From NCBI GenBank assembly GCA_946894095.1, contig OX335651.1:17444501-17508500 (forward strand): DNA of 64,000 bases, given 5' to 3'. The notes below the pieces were generated by a model that did not search any database, was not told the origin of the DNA, and was given only the letters and a program-made list of their open reading frames with translations. Shown here one piece after another: positions 21,819 through 33,898 of the stretch; the stretch's first letter is position 1, and every line of letters begins with the position of its first letter. This DNA is from Incurvaria masculella. Lineage: Eukaryota; Arthropoda; Insecta; Lepidoptera; Incurvariidae. Position numbers and translations under genes: made by a program.

Positions 21819-22945
21819 TAAATAATATAAAGGGGAAAGTTTGTAATAATGGATGGATGGATGGATGGATGGATGGATGTTTGTTACTCTTTCACGTAAA
21901 AACTACTGAATGGATTCTAATGAAACTTTACAATAATATAGCTTATACATCAGAATAACACATAGGCTACAATTTATGTGCCCATGGGCTTTAGAACTTT
22001 CACGGGGCTGCGAAAACGATGCCGGTAGCGATACTTCACACTAGGGGGAGAGGAGCCGGGGGCGGTGGCGGGGAGCGGCGGCGGGGGGAGGGCAGACGTC
22101 GTGACTGTTTGGTGTCCGTTTGGCGAATTTTCAAGGCACTAGCGATTTGTAAAACTTAGTACATGTACATTTAACTACCCGGGAATTAGGATTGGCTAAA
22201 TAGAATTCAGTTCCGCTTACGCTAAGATGAGGCTGTCATACAAACTGCAATGCTATGCACGGCTCGGCTTTGCGGCGGCAGCGCTTACTTTTACTGAAGT
22301 ACGGCTTGGTATTTCCTGCAACTTTAGGACTACTTGGCATCACGCTAAATCGCCGGAGGAGCGACCAACAGAATACAATCCTTGAGAACCAATTACTCGA
22401 TTTAGATGTGCATTGTATCTACGTCTAGCCTGATTCTACTAAAAACTTATAGATTACATAATATAACGCTTCATTACCAGAAGGGTAAGTAGTGAGTCTT
22501 AAAGTCTTATAACGTGCGAACCACTTACCTGATTTATATGCGTATTTTATCAATGTATAGCATCTCTGGGAGCAGTCAGGTTCGAGATGGGTTACTGTTT
22601 TCGATGTTGAGGCTGGCTGTGGGTTGGAGTCCACGCAAAACTTACCTACGTTACACGTTACTTACTAGGTAAGCAATGTAGCAGTGAAAGTGCAGACAGG
22701 TTCTCACGGCAAATGTTTTTTTTTTAAATAGCCACCAAACATTAACGAAGCTCTAAATGGGAATTATTGGATGTTTCTCATTAAATCATGCTATTTCGGC
22801 TCGAACGATCTTGATTAAATTTGGTACATGGATACATTGTCCTGGACCAGTTTGACCCTATTTTGGACCAGTCATGTGGGCTACTTTTTATTCATGAGAT
22901 TATTTAGCCGACACTAACCCGAGCGGAGCCGGGTACCGCAGCTAG
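21819..22945 (+). mobile_element. Helitron-like element H1, copy 2, in tandem with copy 1
   Basis: It begins immediately after the CTAG of copy 1 (TAAATAATATAAAGGGG), without spacer, and ends with the same GCAGCTAG at 22942-22945. Differences from copy 1 are scattered single bases, a shorter (GGAT)n tract and an 8-base ATTAACGA segment near 22742 that copy 1 lacks. Head-to-tail arrays are a known product of rolling-circle transposition. Confidence 0.75.
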
Positions 22946-23164
22946 TACCTAATATTTACATGTTCAATGACAATAGAAAATAAAGTAGGTTTCAACATTT
23001 ACGGGCATGCCGAATGTTGCCAAACTCTTTCGAACTATCTAACCACAAGTATCTTGTGAGAATAAGATACAGTAAATACATGCATGCATACATATACCAT
23101 TCCTTTAGCACGCCGGCTGCGAATTAAACTAGCGAAATCGTCTCCCAAGCCCTAACCCCTTAAC
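22946..23164. other. Unassigned sequence
   Basis: Nothing recognised. Confidence 0.3.
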
Positions 23165-23460
23165 CTTAAACTTGTCCGATTTTGAAATTTATTTAATCAC
23201 TTGAAAAAGCTTGATTCTAGCGTATGTTTCTATTTGTATATTTTTATTTAAATGTAGATGTCTGTATTTTCCGGTTAAAAAACCTTTTCCAAAGTTTATA
23301 AGCCAATATATTCCAATCTAGGAGGTTAATAAAAAAATATACAAACATAGACCTAAACTATATTTTAGAATCTAAAATTTCAAAAATCTTGTAAATCTAA
23401 ATGATTGTGAACAGTTATCGCCCATAGTATGGGGAATTAATTAGGTACCGACCGTCTTAA
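23165..23460 (+). repeat. Dispersed repeat, diverged pair with 34612-34915
   Basis: The two stretches share ordered blocks: ATCACTTGA.AAAGC, GTATTTT, CAATAT.ATTC.AATCTA, TATATTTTAGAATC, and ATGGGGAATT at the end. Similarity is clear but loose. It is non-coding. Confidence 0.6.
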
Positions 23461-24010
23461 CTCTTTCTTATGCACGCAAATAACCCAAACATGCACATAT
23501 TTGAAAGGGAGCATTTGATATTTAAATTCACAGCGCTCACATCTGAAACTCGACACGAATTCCGAGCCATTCGATGAAAGTGTAATGCCACTACTGCAAT
23601 CCAATCTCAGTGCACCAAAGTTTCCGCGGAAAGTGCCTACATAGCTTCCTCAAACCCGCCGCACTCTCTCCAGATTGCATACTCTTCACATAATTCGCTT
23701 TTTGTCGTCAGAAAAGGATCGGTCCCACGATGTACACCTACATATTGCCTTGCGTAAGAAAACTGCCATCCCGACAACCTTGGCTTCGTCGTGTCTCAGA
23801 TAGCCCTTACTGCGCTTACAATAAGACCTGCTAATGGTCGAGTGTCACACGATGTAGACAGAGTACATCCGCAGTGTCGGAAGGTGCGATTTCACATTTT
23901 CACACGAACATCGTTTTAGAGATTCAAGTGGTTATTGCGGGCGACACGACTCGGCGGCAGGAAAGGGAATTGAATTTGTAAGAGGAAGGGAATTCGGTTA
24001 GTAGCTGGAA
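23461..24010. other. Unassigned sequence
   Basis: No gene or repeat recognised; base composition is more balanced than in the neighbours (about 23560-23990). Confidence 0.35.
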
Positions 24011-24375
24011 GATATAGGCACTCTGACGTAAAGGTAGGCTTGAAACACATTGGGGTGACAAAGCTTTTAGGGAACACTGCTACCATTGCATCTTATGAAA
24101 TAGTAAATTAAATTGACAAAGCTTTTAGGGAACACTGCTACCATTGCATCTTATGAAATAGTAAATTAAATCTCAGAATTTACTAAGGAACTGCAAGATG
24201 AAGTAAAAGAGCGAATACACTTTGACGTAAAGGTATGAATTAAACACATTGGAGTGCTTTTGGAGTGTACATTGGAGCTTTTAGGGAACACTGCTACCAT
24301 TGCATCTTATGAAATAGTAAATAAAGTCTCAGAACTTACTATGGAACTACTAGATGAAGTAACAGAGCGAATACA
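24011..24375 (+). repeat. Local tandem duplication, three copies of a 58-base core
   Basis: GCTTTTAGGGAACACTGCTA followed by CCATTGCATCTTATGAAATA occurs starting near 24063, 24121 and 24272. The first two are adjacent and identical over about 58 bases. The third is part of a larger repeated block (GACGTAAAGGTA near 24026 and 24224; ATGAAGTAA...GAGCGAATACA near 24200 and 24353), so a roughly 150-200-base unit was duplicated first. Confidence 0.9.
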
Positions 24376-24469
24376 AAAGATCCCGTCTTAGAATTACTTC
24401 AATTTCGGCGAAGAACGAATGAACCATAAATTATGAGTAACTTTATAATATTAAATCTAAATCATACTT

Positions 24470-24761
24470 AAAAACCGGCCAAGTGCGTGTCGGACTCGCA
24501 CACAAAGGGTTCCGCCGTACCATCGTACAAGATTTAACACAAAAAATCACGTTTTTTGTATGGGGCCCCCTATATTTTTTAATATTTTTCATTTTTCCTA
24601 TTTCTTGTTATAGCGGCAAAATAAAACAATACTCTGTGAAAATTTCAGCTGCCTAACTATTACGGTTCATGAGATAAAGCCCTGTGACAGACGGACGGAC
24701 GGACGGCGGAGGCTTAGTAATAGGGTTCCGTTGGCACCCTTTGGGTACGGAACCCTAAAAA
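24470..24761 (+). mobile_element. M1 dispersed element, copy 4
   Basis: Full length from TTAAAAACCGGCCAAGTG to GGTACGGAACCCTAAAAA, with GACAGACGGACGGACGGACG inside. Confidence 0.92.
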
Positions 24762-25774
24762 TGGTCAAGCGTAAACGTATTCACGTGCCGAGGGTCGGTC
24801 AATGTGGACATGAAAGAAATACGCCCTCACCATATGATTATTTTGTTATTTCATACAAAATTAGTGCTTCAGAAATCTAGCTTTTTTTCAAAAAGTATAC
24901 ACATATACGTTTTGAGCAAAAGTAACAAGTCGGTGCACAACTAAAAGAGTGTATAGATACTTTTTTCGATTGGTAATTATTTTCAGAATTATCAAAAAAC
25001 CGTTAGTAGTAGAACAATTCGGGACAAAATGTGTGACCGATAAACACTATAGCCAGACCCATTTTTCGCTTTAAGGGTAAAGTAAAAAAATATATATTAC
25101 GGTTAAAGTAAGAAATAATTTTTGAAGGTTATTGGAATTTCAGTTGTAGTACTCCTGTTGAGTGCACTAATGAAAAGTTCGTGGTAATATAACTTACAGA
25201 CTGAATTGAGAACCTCCTCATTTTTTTAAGTCGGTTAAAAAAAACCTTCACCTCACAATATACATGTAAGTATATTGTGAATTAGTCGAAACAATTGGTT
25301 AATGTTCCTTTTTCATAGCATAATCTCGAGATTAGTGCACTCGACTCGATTTGGAAAATAATAGTTACCGACAAGGAAAAAAAATAACAGTCATAGTACT
25401 GAATCCGTAACTTTGTAACGTTATACTGCCTTTATTACCTAATTTTTGAACGAAGATGAATAAATAAAATATCAGCAGCACCAGGCACATAGAAAAATAT
25501 GTTAATTTTGCTTTCGCAATCAGTTCTTCACTCAAAATGAATCTCTCGCGTTAAGGCGGTTCACAAAAGCGCGGCTTCGCGTAAGTAGATGTACCGCACT
25601 CTCGATGCCTTCAGATTCCGCCCAGCGAACACCGCCCAAACGAATTCCGCCCGCCCACGCTCTGCAAAAATGCCGCTCGTTGGAATATGCGCATTCTTCA
25701 TGTGAGGCGCGTTGGAGCACCGCCACGCTGCAACAGAGCTAAGGCAATTATTACCTGACCAGGGGCTACATTCT
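24762..25774. other. Unassigned; contains an AACCGACTTC relic and a palindrome
   Basis: The reversed repeat start GAACCTCCTC...AAGTCGGTT lies at 25209-25235. A palindrome CACAATATAC...GTATATTGTG is at 25254-25279. No gene recognised. Confidence 0.45.
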
Positions 25775-26005
25775 GCAGGCCTATTTCTGGCATTCCATAA
25801 TCAGCAATCAGGAATCCTGAGACTCGAAGACCGCTTTTATAGTGGTTTTCAAAGCAATTTTCTTGATGAAAAGATTCCGGAACATAGTTTTATGAATTAA
25901 TCAAGGTTTTCCGTCGAAAAAGTCGCTTTGAAAACCGCTATATAAGGGGTTTTCTAGACTGAGGATTCCTGAATCCTGATTACGGAATTGCAGGAATGGA
26001 CCTGC
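25775..26005. mobile_element. Small fold-back MITE, 231 bp
   Basis: Left arm (GCAGGCCTATTTCTGGCATTCC, then CAGGAATCCTGAG and ATAGTGGTTTTCAAAGC, to about 25853) is an imperfect inverted copy of the right arm (GCTTTGAAAACCGCTATA, CTGAGGATTCCTGAATCCTG, GGAATTGCAGGAATGGACCTGC). Arms are about 80 bases with a spacer near 70. It is non-coding and its target duplication is unclear. Confidence 0.8.
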
Positions 26006-26089
26006 TGTACCTACAATAGAATTCAACCAATACAGTACGGTACGATATATTTTTGATAGCATCGTGGAAAGCTAGCTCGCCATTACAGC

Positions 26090-26475
26090 CATTTCTCGTG
26101 GTGTAGGGGCTAGAGGACTTGCCTTTCAAGCGAGAGGTTATGGGTTCAATTCCTCGCTCTGGTTATGCACCACTTTCTTTCTCTTTCTGAGTTGGATAAG
26201 TGCAATTAGTTCCAAATTCGAGCTGTCCCACGGTTCGGAACACATGTAAAACTGTAGGTCCCCTTCCTCTACTAGGTGGTAGCCCGCCCGAGCTGGTGCT
26301 TACCGCATTGAATGTTACTATGGTTGAAGCGACAGTGACCCATTGTCCGTGTTTTCCATCCAGTTCAGTCCTAGCATAGCACCTAATATTTTACCTTCGG
26401 GAATGTGGTGTTTTGGGTTAATATCATGACGATAGTTGTGTAGTATTGGCCATCCATGTCTAATGTTATACCATG
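26090..26475 (+). mobile_element. SINE, tRNA-type head, full length
   Basis: The head TCTCGTGGTGTAGGGGC...GGGTTCAATTCC (B box at 26142-26153) can be drawn with a five-pair anticodon stem (CTTGC / GCGAG) around CTTTCAA, anticodon TTC as in tRNA-Glu; the T stem pairs poorly, so this is a SINE head, not a gene. The body and 3' end (TTGGCCATCCATGTC) are standard. Confidence 0.9.
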
Positions 26476-28351
26476 GATACGATCGGGATGATACACTTAG
26501 GAATAGATACATCAATATCGATTAAGGTAAGCAAGCCAATATAATAAGCAGCCGTAAGTGTTTTTGGAATTTCGTTTTTTTTTGTTTTACATCATATGTA
26601 TACTCCTTCGTCATAATTGTCATTTTTGTGAAACACGAAGCTGGACTAACATATTTTCCAAGTTATAGCTAAAAAGTTCTGTAAAAAGTACTGAGACACG
26701 CTTTACTTAACATAAAGCCGGTTCCCTGGAGGTGAAGGCAAAGATGATAGAGCACCATACGGTACAATTACTTTACTCTTTCGCTTCTATCAATAAAAAA
26801 AAAAAGGCATTAATTGTGCAATTAATTGCATGGAGAACCCGAAAATAGTTCACGAAGGCTCTATTGCAAGTTATGTCATAGCAGTTTCATGAAGATGTAT
26901 AAAGTCCGCTCCCGCTAGAGCCTATTAACTCACCGAACTCGTAAATATTGTTCTTTACGACTGGCCATGACGATGGGGAGAAGTTTGCTTTTGATGTGTT
27001 TAGGAAACAAATTAAAATATCGAGTGGTCTACGTTGCGAGGTAAGTCGATTGTTATAGAATTTCAGTGAATATTCATACTTAAGAGGGTATACTTTTCGT
27101 GACGGCCAATACAAAAGGAGAAATTCCTAATCCAATTCTAGAGATATTTGGTTTAAATTATGCCAACAACTTCACCTAACCAGTACATAAGTCTTCTATG
27201 TTTTCAACTTTCATTAAAGTTTTTTATTTGCTGGAAAATTAATTAATTCTGTCATTTATGGGAAAACTAATTTATGAAAACATAGGAGACTAGCTATTAG
27301 GATTAAAAAATATATTCAATATTTTTTTTCACGAACTTTTTATTCACGTGCATTTCACAATCAATTGGTTCATGACGCTTGACACACAGTTTTGGATTCG
27401 TTTTTTTTTCCATATTCTTCCACTTAAAAAAAGTGCAAGGGCTCTCTAAGAGTTAACGAAAATGATTATAATAACAAACGGATGAAATTAATAATTTTTT
27501 GGTCGTGTTTTATGATCATATCAATCATACTATTATTTAAAAAGACATATCTTGGATGCTAATTCGGATTTATATTTTTTAATAAGGGAAAACATTTTTT
27601 TTTTCTTTCTGCACTGTCAGAAAGTGAGCAGCTGAATCTCGTTTCGCATGAGATAGGCAATGAAGCTGATTAAACAAATAACTCGCGCTACGAGTGGGCT
27701 GTAAACTTCACAAGATAACGAATACTTTTCTTTTTGTTGCAATTTCGCGAAACATTGTGTGTCAGAATTAAAATATCCTGTTCATAACTATCATGCCTTT
27801 TGTGTATTGTGTTTGTGTGTGTGTTCGGCACATCGACCAACTATATTTATGTAGGTAAGTGGGGTAATTTGCAAGGTTTTACCCAATGATACCTTTACAA
27901 ATGTCACATGGGATCGAGATTTAATTTGTTTTCTTTATTTATGAAAATTCATAAAGCCCCTCTATTTTTTATGTTCGTATCGGAATGAAATAAAATCTAT
28001 TCGAATTTCCAATGGATCCTTAACTTATAAAAAATATTATTTAATGAAGTTTATACCATGAAAACGACTTATGACTCCCAAAGTCCCGAGAATGAGTACA
28101 AATATGATCGAATCTAAATTCATAAAAAAAAAACGGACATTAATTATGAGCTTTACTTTATGTTAAAACGATTGCTAGTTTAAGCCGTTTTAAACGAAAA
28201 TACACTCATCAAATTCAAAAAGAGTAGGAAAGTGGAACCTACATATGTTTTTAAAATGCCAAATTGAAAAAATGGTATACGTGTGTGTATCAGCGTGGAG
28301 CGTTTTGAATGAAAATATATACTCATCTGTTAGCATAATTGTGAAACCTAT
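26476..28351. other. Unassigned AT-rich sequence
   Basis: Nearly 1.9 kb with no recognised gene, repeat or long inverted structure. Confidence 0.4.
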
Positions 28352-28413
28352 GAGATGTGTTGGGCTAATATCAAGGAGGCCATCCTTGTCGAGTTACATA
28401 AAAAACGCAAAAA
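28352..28413 (+). mobile_element. SINE 3' fragment
   Basis: GTGTTGGGCTAATATCA joined to GGCCATCCTTGTCGAGTTACATAAAAAA: the SINE 3' end with a short deletion. Confidence 0.75.
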
Positions 28414-28504
28414 AAAGTAATATTAATATGTGTTAGTGCATGGGTAAAACAGGGTGGCAATTCTGCTAGTTTTGTTAGGAGATGATACAGTATATCTGGA
28501 ACAC

Positions 28505-29025
28505 AACATGAAACTGTAGGTTCCCTTTCCCTTCTAGGCCCGCTCTGATCGATACCATCGCCATAGATGAAAATATGGTTGTAGCGACATTGGCAAATGT
28601 CCGTGCTCTCCATCTAGTTCAATGTAGCCGTGCTCATAAAAACCGGCCAAGTGCGAGTCGGACTGGCACACGAAGGGTTCCGTACCATCGTAAAAAATGT
28701 ATACAAAAAAATCACGTTTTTTGTATGGGGACCCCATATATGGTTTTTTGTAGAATTATTTCTTAATCTTACTTATTTGTTCTTATAGCGGCAAAATAAA
28801 TACACACCCTGTGAAAATTTCAGCTGTCTATCTGTTACGGTTACTGAGATACAGCCCTGTGACAGACGGACAGACGGACGGACGGACGGACGGACGGACA
28901 GCGGAGGATTAGTAATAGGGTTACGTTTTCATCCTTTGGGTACGGAAAAAGGGACTTGCACAGAACCACGTCCATACGGGAATGGGGTGTATTGGGATGG
29001 CTGTTGTGGTATTAGCCATCCATGT
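28505..29025 (+). mobile_element. SINE split by an M1 insertion
   Basis: The SINE body runs from AACATGAAACTGTAGGTTCCC to GTAGCCGTGCTCATAA (about 28636), stops, and resumes at GGGACTTGCACAG (about 28951), ending GGTATTAGCCATCCATGTC. In intact copies GTGCTCATAA is followed directly by GGGAAGGTCC, so the interruption is an insertion. Confidence 0.9.
28637..28950 (+). mobile_element. M1 dispersed element, copy 5, nested in a SINE
   Basis: Starts AAAACCGGCCAAGTGCGAG and ends TTTGGGTACGGAAAAA, with the final ACCCTAA lost or altered. The (GGAC)n tract is long (28868-28900). No clear target duplication at the SINE junctions. Confidence 0.92.
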
Positions 29026-30065
29026 CCATACCAAAAACCTTAGTAAATATTGGTGATCCAATTTCATCCTTGGACATGATCAAATAACAGTCAATAAGAG
29101 TCACGATAGAAGCACACATTTGAGTAGACACATATATGTTGAACGTGCGGTGCAAACAGAGCGGCCCGTACACTCCAGCGTAATAGTATTTACAGATAGA
29201 CTCTGCTCACACGGCGGTGCTTTATAATGACAGATGTCGGATGTCGGCAAACAGCCTCGCCAATCTAGGGCGAGATTGCTGCAGGAGGACCCGACACGCC
29301 GCAGGCGTCCGGCTTCATTAACGGAAGGTCGAGGGTCGACAGATGTGTCGACGTTGCAGTCGATGGTCCGTCCGGGAGGCACGAGAAATGTCGATAAGAT
29401 GGATGCCGGCAGAATTATTACTTGACCTATAAAATAATGTCTGTTCTATTTTCCTGCGCGCCTTTTTGTTTGAAGGTTTCATTGTTTGAAGCATCACTTG
29501 TATTTGCTAACATTGCTTTGAAGAGCGGTTGTTTGAGTACGTACCCGAATAATTTCACATATTTGTTCCAGGAAACTCAGCTAGTTCTAATACATTATAA
29601 CTAGCTGAGATTCCTAGAGCCGCTCGGGCCAATGTCGTTTTGGACATTCACTCCAATATTGTTTTGGGGATCTCATCAATAGGGCCAAATACCGGGTCCA
29701 ACTAAAGCTAACAACCATCCAGGTAATTCCAGATGCCCAAAAAATAATCAAAATCGATACATTAGTGTGTCTGAATAAATTATTTGAATTTTAATTTAAA
29801 GCCGTTTAGAAGAAGAAGAATCACAAACACACGCACAGGAATTACTAGGTATAATATTATTATAAAATTATGTAATGTAATAGTGTATAATATGAACAAG
29901 TGCATAACAGAAAAAAAATTACGCATCAGCTTTAAAAGGATAATGAGGTTTTTATTAATTCAACAACATTTATCAGTCAAATTAAGAAATAATTTACTGA
30001 AATTTGCACATTACATACATCCATTACATACAGCTACGTACGTAAGTTTTAGTTCCTTTGATAAA
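29026..30065. other. Unassigned; GC-richer patch at about 29215-29400
   Basis: The patch gives overlapping open frames on both strands (minus 29101-29382, plus 29234-29425), neither with a motif I know. Exon identity cannot be excluded from sequence alone. Confidence 0.35.
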
Positions 30066-30544
30066 TTAAGGGCCTGGTACTAGCCAAATCGCAAAGTTAG
30101 ACGAGGCACCCCAAGTTAACTAACTAAGTCTGACGATTATAAGTGTCATTCTTACAATATATGATTCCTTGTCTAGGAATTGAATTATTTTCGTTAATGT
30201 ATGTTTCCTTTTTCTATACAAAATACATTGCGGAAACGGTGTCCATTTCCGAACTTTTTTGACTAAATGTAGAAATCTAAAAGCAAATGGAATTTTTTGT
30301 TTATGCATATATGCTGTTTTTGCTTATATCTAGAAATCGAATTACTTTCAGATTTCTAATGAGAAAAATCAACTTTTTTATTTTTATTATTATTTAAATA
30401 AATGATGGAATAAAAAAATATTAACAATCCATTATCAGTCTGGAGTTCTATTTGGATTTGCTGAAGCGTTTCACTACATATTATTACATTTGTTATAAAG
30501 TGCATTTGTATGGCGCGAGTAGTTGGCTAGTCCTAGCGCCTTAA
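30066..30544 (+). mobile_element. TTAA-1 element, copy 1 (MITE with TTAA target site)
   Basis: Body 30070-30540 (471 bp), flanked on both sides by TTAA (30066-30069, 30541-30544). The ends are imperfect inverted repeats: GGGCCTGGTACTAGCCAA at left, and GGCGCTAGGACTAGCCAA from the right end reversed. An inverted second copy is at 44934-45404. TTAA duplication is the hallmark of piggyBac-type transposition; the superfamily call is inference because no transposase is present. Confidence 0.88.
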
Positions 30545-30971
30545 CTTATATCCGTGATATAAGCCTCTCAAAATGTTCATACAAATACAATCATGCGTAC
30601 ATCTTGGATAAAATTTATCAAAAAGCAGAACGTACAGACGTAGTTCACAATTGATTTATTTAATTTGCGTAAGTTCAGAAAAAAAGTCCAATTTAACTGA
30701 GGAAACAGGTACGAGCCAGGCCCGCTTAAACACCTACTTTTATATGCCGAAAGCAAGATATCGATCTTACGTTGGTGGCGATTCGCGAAGGCTGTAAGCA
30801 GGATGCATGCGGTGTCTCACATATGTAAACTTTGAAAACTTTTCGCGAGGGACCAGGAATGTTTGCTCGTATGCTCCTCGTTACGAGTTTGACGGGCGCG
30901 GCGTGAGCCGATCGCGCCTCGTTTGCTTGGAACACATGAACCAACCAGCGCGCTAGATGAGTTTAACATTT
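30545..30971. other. Unassigned sequence
   Basis: Nothing recognised. Short open frames on both strands around 30726-31098 overlap the next element and have no motif. Confidence 0.35.
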
Positions 30972-31507
30972 TTAAGGTGGCCCAACCCGGCGGGACTAAC
31001 TCGTTCGCGGGCACTGTACAAAACCGTGCTGTTGCGCTCTGGGACCTTCTCTGTTTCAAAGAAAAAGACAGGAAGAAGACAGGAGGAAGATGCAACATGT
31101 CCGTGTATGATTTGGTAAGATTTACGAAAATTTTGATTTCAAAACGACTTATAGCTAAAAGTAAACCACGACCGCTGTAGTAAAAAATCGAACAAAAACC
31201 AAATAGACTATAAATCTTGATTAACTAAGCTATGTCTGATCACTAATCTTTTTAAGATTTTCTAACTTTATCATTGCGTAATAAACCACCAAAGTTATTG
31301 TATAAAACGCGCGAAAAATTCGAACTTTCGGACCTTATAACTTAGAAACCAAACACAATTTTACAATGCCAAAGGTCATCAGACATCTAGTTCGATCAAA
31401 TAAAGCTCTTTTAAGCAAAATTTGGAATCTCTGATAAGAAATATGGGCGTGATCTTCTTTCCCCGTTTATATGGGGAGTTGAGCGGATACACACAGGTGG
31501 CCTTTAA
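30972..31507 (+). mobile_element. TTAA-2 element, copy 1
   Basis: TTAA at 30972-30975 and 31504-31507 bracket the element. It starts GGTGGCCCAACCCGGCGGGAC and ends with GGGGAGTTGAGCGG...AGGTGGCC, an inverted match to the start. It matches 40746-41301 in reverse across most of its length. The open frames inside are not conserved as protein. Confidence 0.87.
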
Positions 31508-31647
31508 GTTTCACATTACCTTCATGAGAGTGAGCCTCCATCGACTAAATTAATTTCACCAGCCCAATCGTTGAAGTTTGAGTAAAATAGGTTCATTTAT
31601 TTTTAATCAATTTTTTTAGCCCCTGGCGCTATTAAAAACTGTAACGT

Positions 31648-31957
31648 AAAAACCGGCCAAGTGCGAGTCGGACTCGCACACGAAGGGTTCCGTACCATCG
31701 TAGAAAAAAAAAACAAAAAAATCACGTTTTTTGTATGGGAGCCCCCTTTAATTTTAATTATTTTTTAATCTTACCTATTTGTTGTTATAGCGGCAAAATA
31801 AATACACACTCTGTGAAAATTTCAGCTGTCTACCTGTTACGGTTACTGAGATACAGCCCTGTGACAGACGGACAGACGGACGGACGGACGGACGGACAGC
31901 GGAGGCTTAGTAATAGGGTTCCGTTTTCACCCTTTGGGTACGGAACCCTAAAAACTA
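31648..31957 (+). mobile_element. M1 dispersed element, copy 6
   Basis: A clean full-length copy: AAAAACCGGCCAAGTGCGAG to GGTACGGAACCCTAAAAA, with (GGAC)n at about 31870-31900. It is the best template here for the family's structure. Confidence 0.95.
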
Positions 31958-32056
31958 TGTAATGTGGAATAATTTGCATTTGTGCAATGTGATATTAGAC
32001 ACTTAATTAAATGCACTAAAAATTGTCCCTGTGTTCGTGCATATTATACTTAATGA

Positions 32057-32316
32057 TTTTTAGGGTTCCGTACTCTTTTACTAAGCCTCCACTGTCCGTC
32101 CGTCCATCCGTCTGTCACAGGACTGTATCTCATGAACCGTAATAGATAGGCAGGTGAAAATTTCACAGAGTATTTATTTATTTTGCCACTATAACAACAA
32201 ATAGGTAAAGTAAAAAAAATATAGAAATTAAAGGGGGCCCACACAAAAACGTGATTTTTTGTTTTAAATCTTGTACGATTCGTGTGCGAGTCCGACTCGC
32301 CTTTGGCCGGTTTTCA
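32057..32316 (-). mobile_element. M1 dispersed element, copy 7
   Basis: Reversed, from TTTTAGGGTTCCGTACTC to CTTTGGCCGGTTTT. It faces copy 6 about 100 bases away, forming a large inverted pair. The inner GGTACGGAACCC region is partly deleted. Confidence 0.9.
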
Positions 32317-33898
32317 AAGTACATACGATGTTGTATCTGCAACATAAACAAAAATCTCTCAAGTACATGAGGATCACATCGAACAGCAATTCTTGATCTA
32401 GAAGGAAGTGTGACAAGAACTGACTCATGAAGCAGGGGATCCATTCCTGCAACACAATCAGGGAATGTCAAATATTTATTACATCTCGGACTTCCGTTTT
32501 CAGCAGCACGTATTATTTAAATAAACTTCTAAAAATTTTAATTTGTTTTTTTGACATTCCAAACAACTATAATAACGAAGCTTACTTGGCAGACCTGCTC
32601 GTACTTAGCTTACGCCCTCACCTCTACTCGCGTCTCTTCTTCAGTGCAGCCGGTGCCGCCAGCTCGGTAGAGTTCCCGCTCTCGCGGGTTGATGTTGATC
32701 TTTTGAGCACATCGCTATTCAATTACATTTACCTTCAGGCTTCTGTACATACCGTTAATGAAATACCTTTTCGTAATTCGTCCAGAGCTTGAAAGACCTG
32801 GGGGTGAAATACAAGGTAACTGCTCCTAAGGCATCCATCCAATTATTTAATGCATATTTCTTATACCGTTCATACCCAGGTGGTCAGGGCAACTTTTCGG
32901 GGCGCGAAAACGTAATGGAAACACACTACAGTGGTGTATGTAAGAATCATTCTGGGTAAGCAATAAATTCTTCATATGCGAGGCTCCGAAATCCTTGGAG
33001 AAGAATTGTGTCTATTTATCAAAACACCCGCTGCTTCCCGCAGCGCCCCCTCCCTCCCCTCGCTTCCGCCACCCCCGCTGAGGCCGGAAGCAATTTTCTG
33101 TTGTTATTAATATTATTTCTCTCGTGCCTATCGTTTCTGACAGCTAAACAAAACACTAGACATCACTGCGGTTGTGTTTTTTTAAGATTGATACAATTCT
33201 GACGAGGGTTCTGGTGTATTTAACACGGAACAGACAAGGGTATAGTTGCAAAATACTTACGAACATATAACGAAATTGTGCCGCCAGAAGATCCTGAATC
33301 CATCCGTCCAATTTGAAATTTGAATTTTGATTTCGATGAATAATTAATTTTAAAAGCAGACATTGATATTTTCGAGAACAAAACAGTGTCATTCTCGATA
33401 AGTTGAAAAGTGTTATTCTTTCTCCTGCAATTTTATTTCATTCTTAATATTATTACTACTATTCATATATATTTTTATCATATAAGATAAACCTTTCTCC
33501 AGAAATCCAGGACTTAGATTTGAATAGCCAGAGCTACGTCACTAAACCTACTTAAGTAAAATTATTAGAAAACTTCACTACGTTTGGGTACTCTTAACCA
33601 TTCTATCTCATTTGGAAACCATTCCTGAAATATTAAAGTTGACTTCCAAAAAAAGAAACGGTGTTCTGGAAGAGCGGATTTTATCTACAGGCAAAGGTCG
33701 GGGTCCGCTTCGCGTTGTGTACTCACATGGAGGTTTATCGGCTCGTTCGGTGGCCATTAGCGTCCCAGCCGGGCCCGGGGCACCCGCGGCGGGGGAGGCT
33801 CCTTTGTCGTACACGGCCAGATACGGACATGTCGCTGCTTTCGGATTATGTATAAAAACAATAAAATTGCGTTGGAGACAGCGCCCCACGGTTAGACT
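32317..33898. other. Unassigned; GC-rich patches
   Basis: Patches around 32590-32700, 33025-33090 and 33700-33800 are GC-rich with open frames on both strands (for example plus 33612-33941, minus 33608-33913). No domain recognised. They might be exons or CpG-rich regulatory sequence, but nothing here proves either. Confidence 0.35.

Noticed and set aside
26090..26165. tRNA-Glu gene
   Set aside because: An anticodon stem with TTC can be drawn, but the T stem pairs poorly and the sequence continues into a SINE body. Similar heads at 7550-7610, 50490-50548 and 59511-59580 are also SINE heads.
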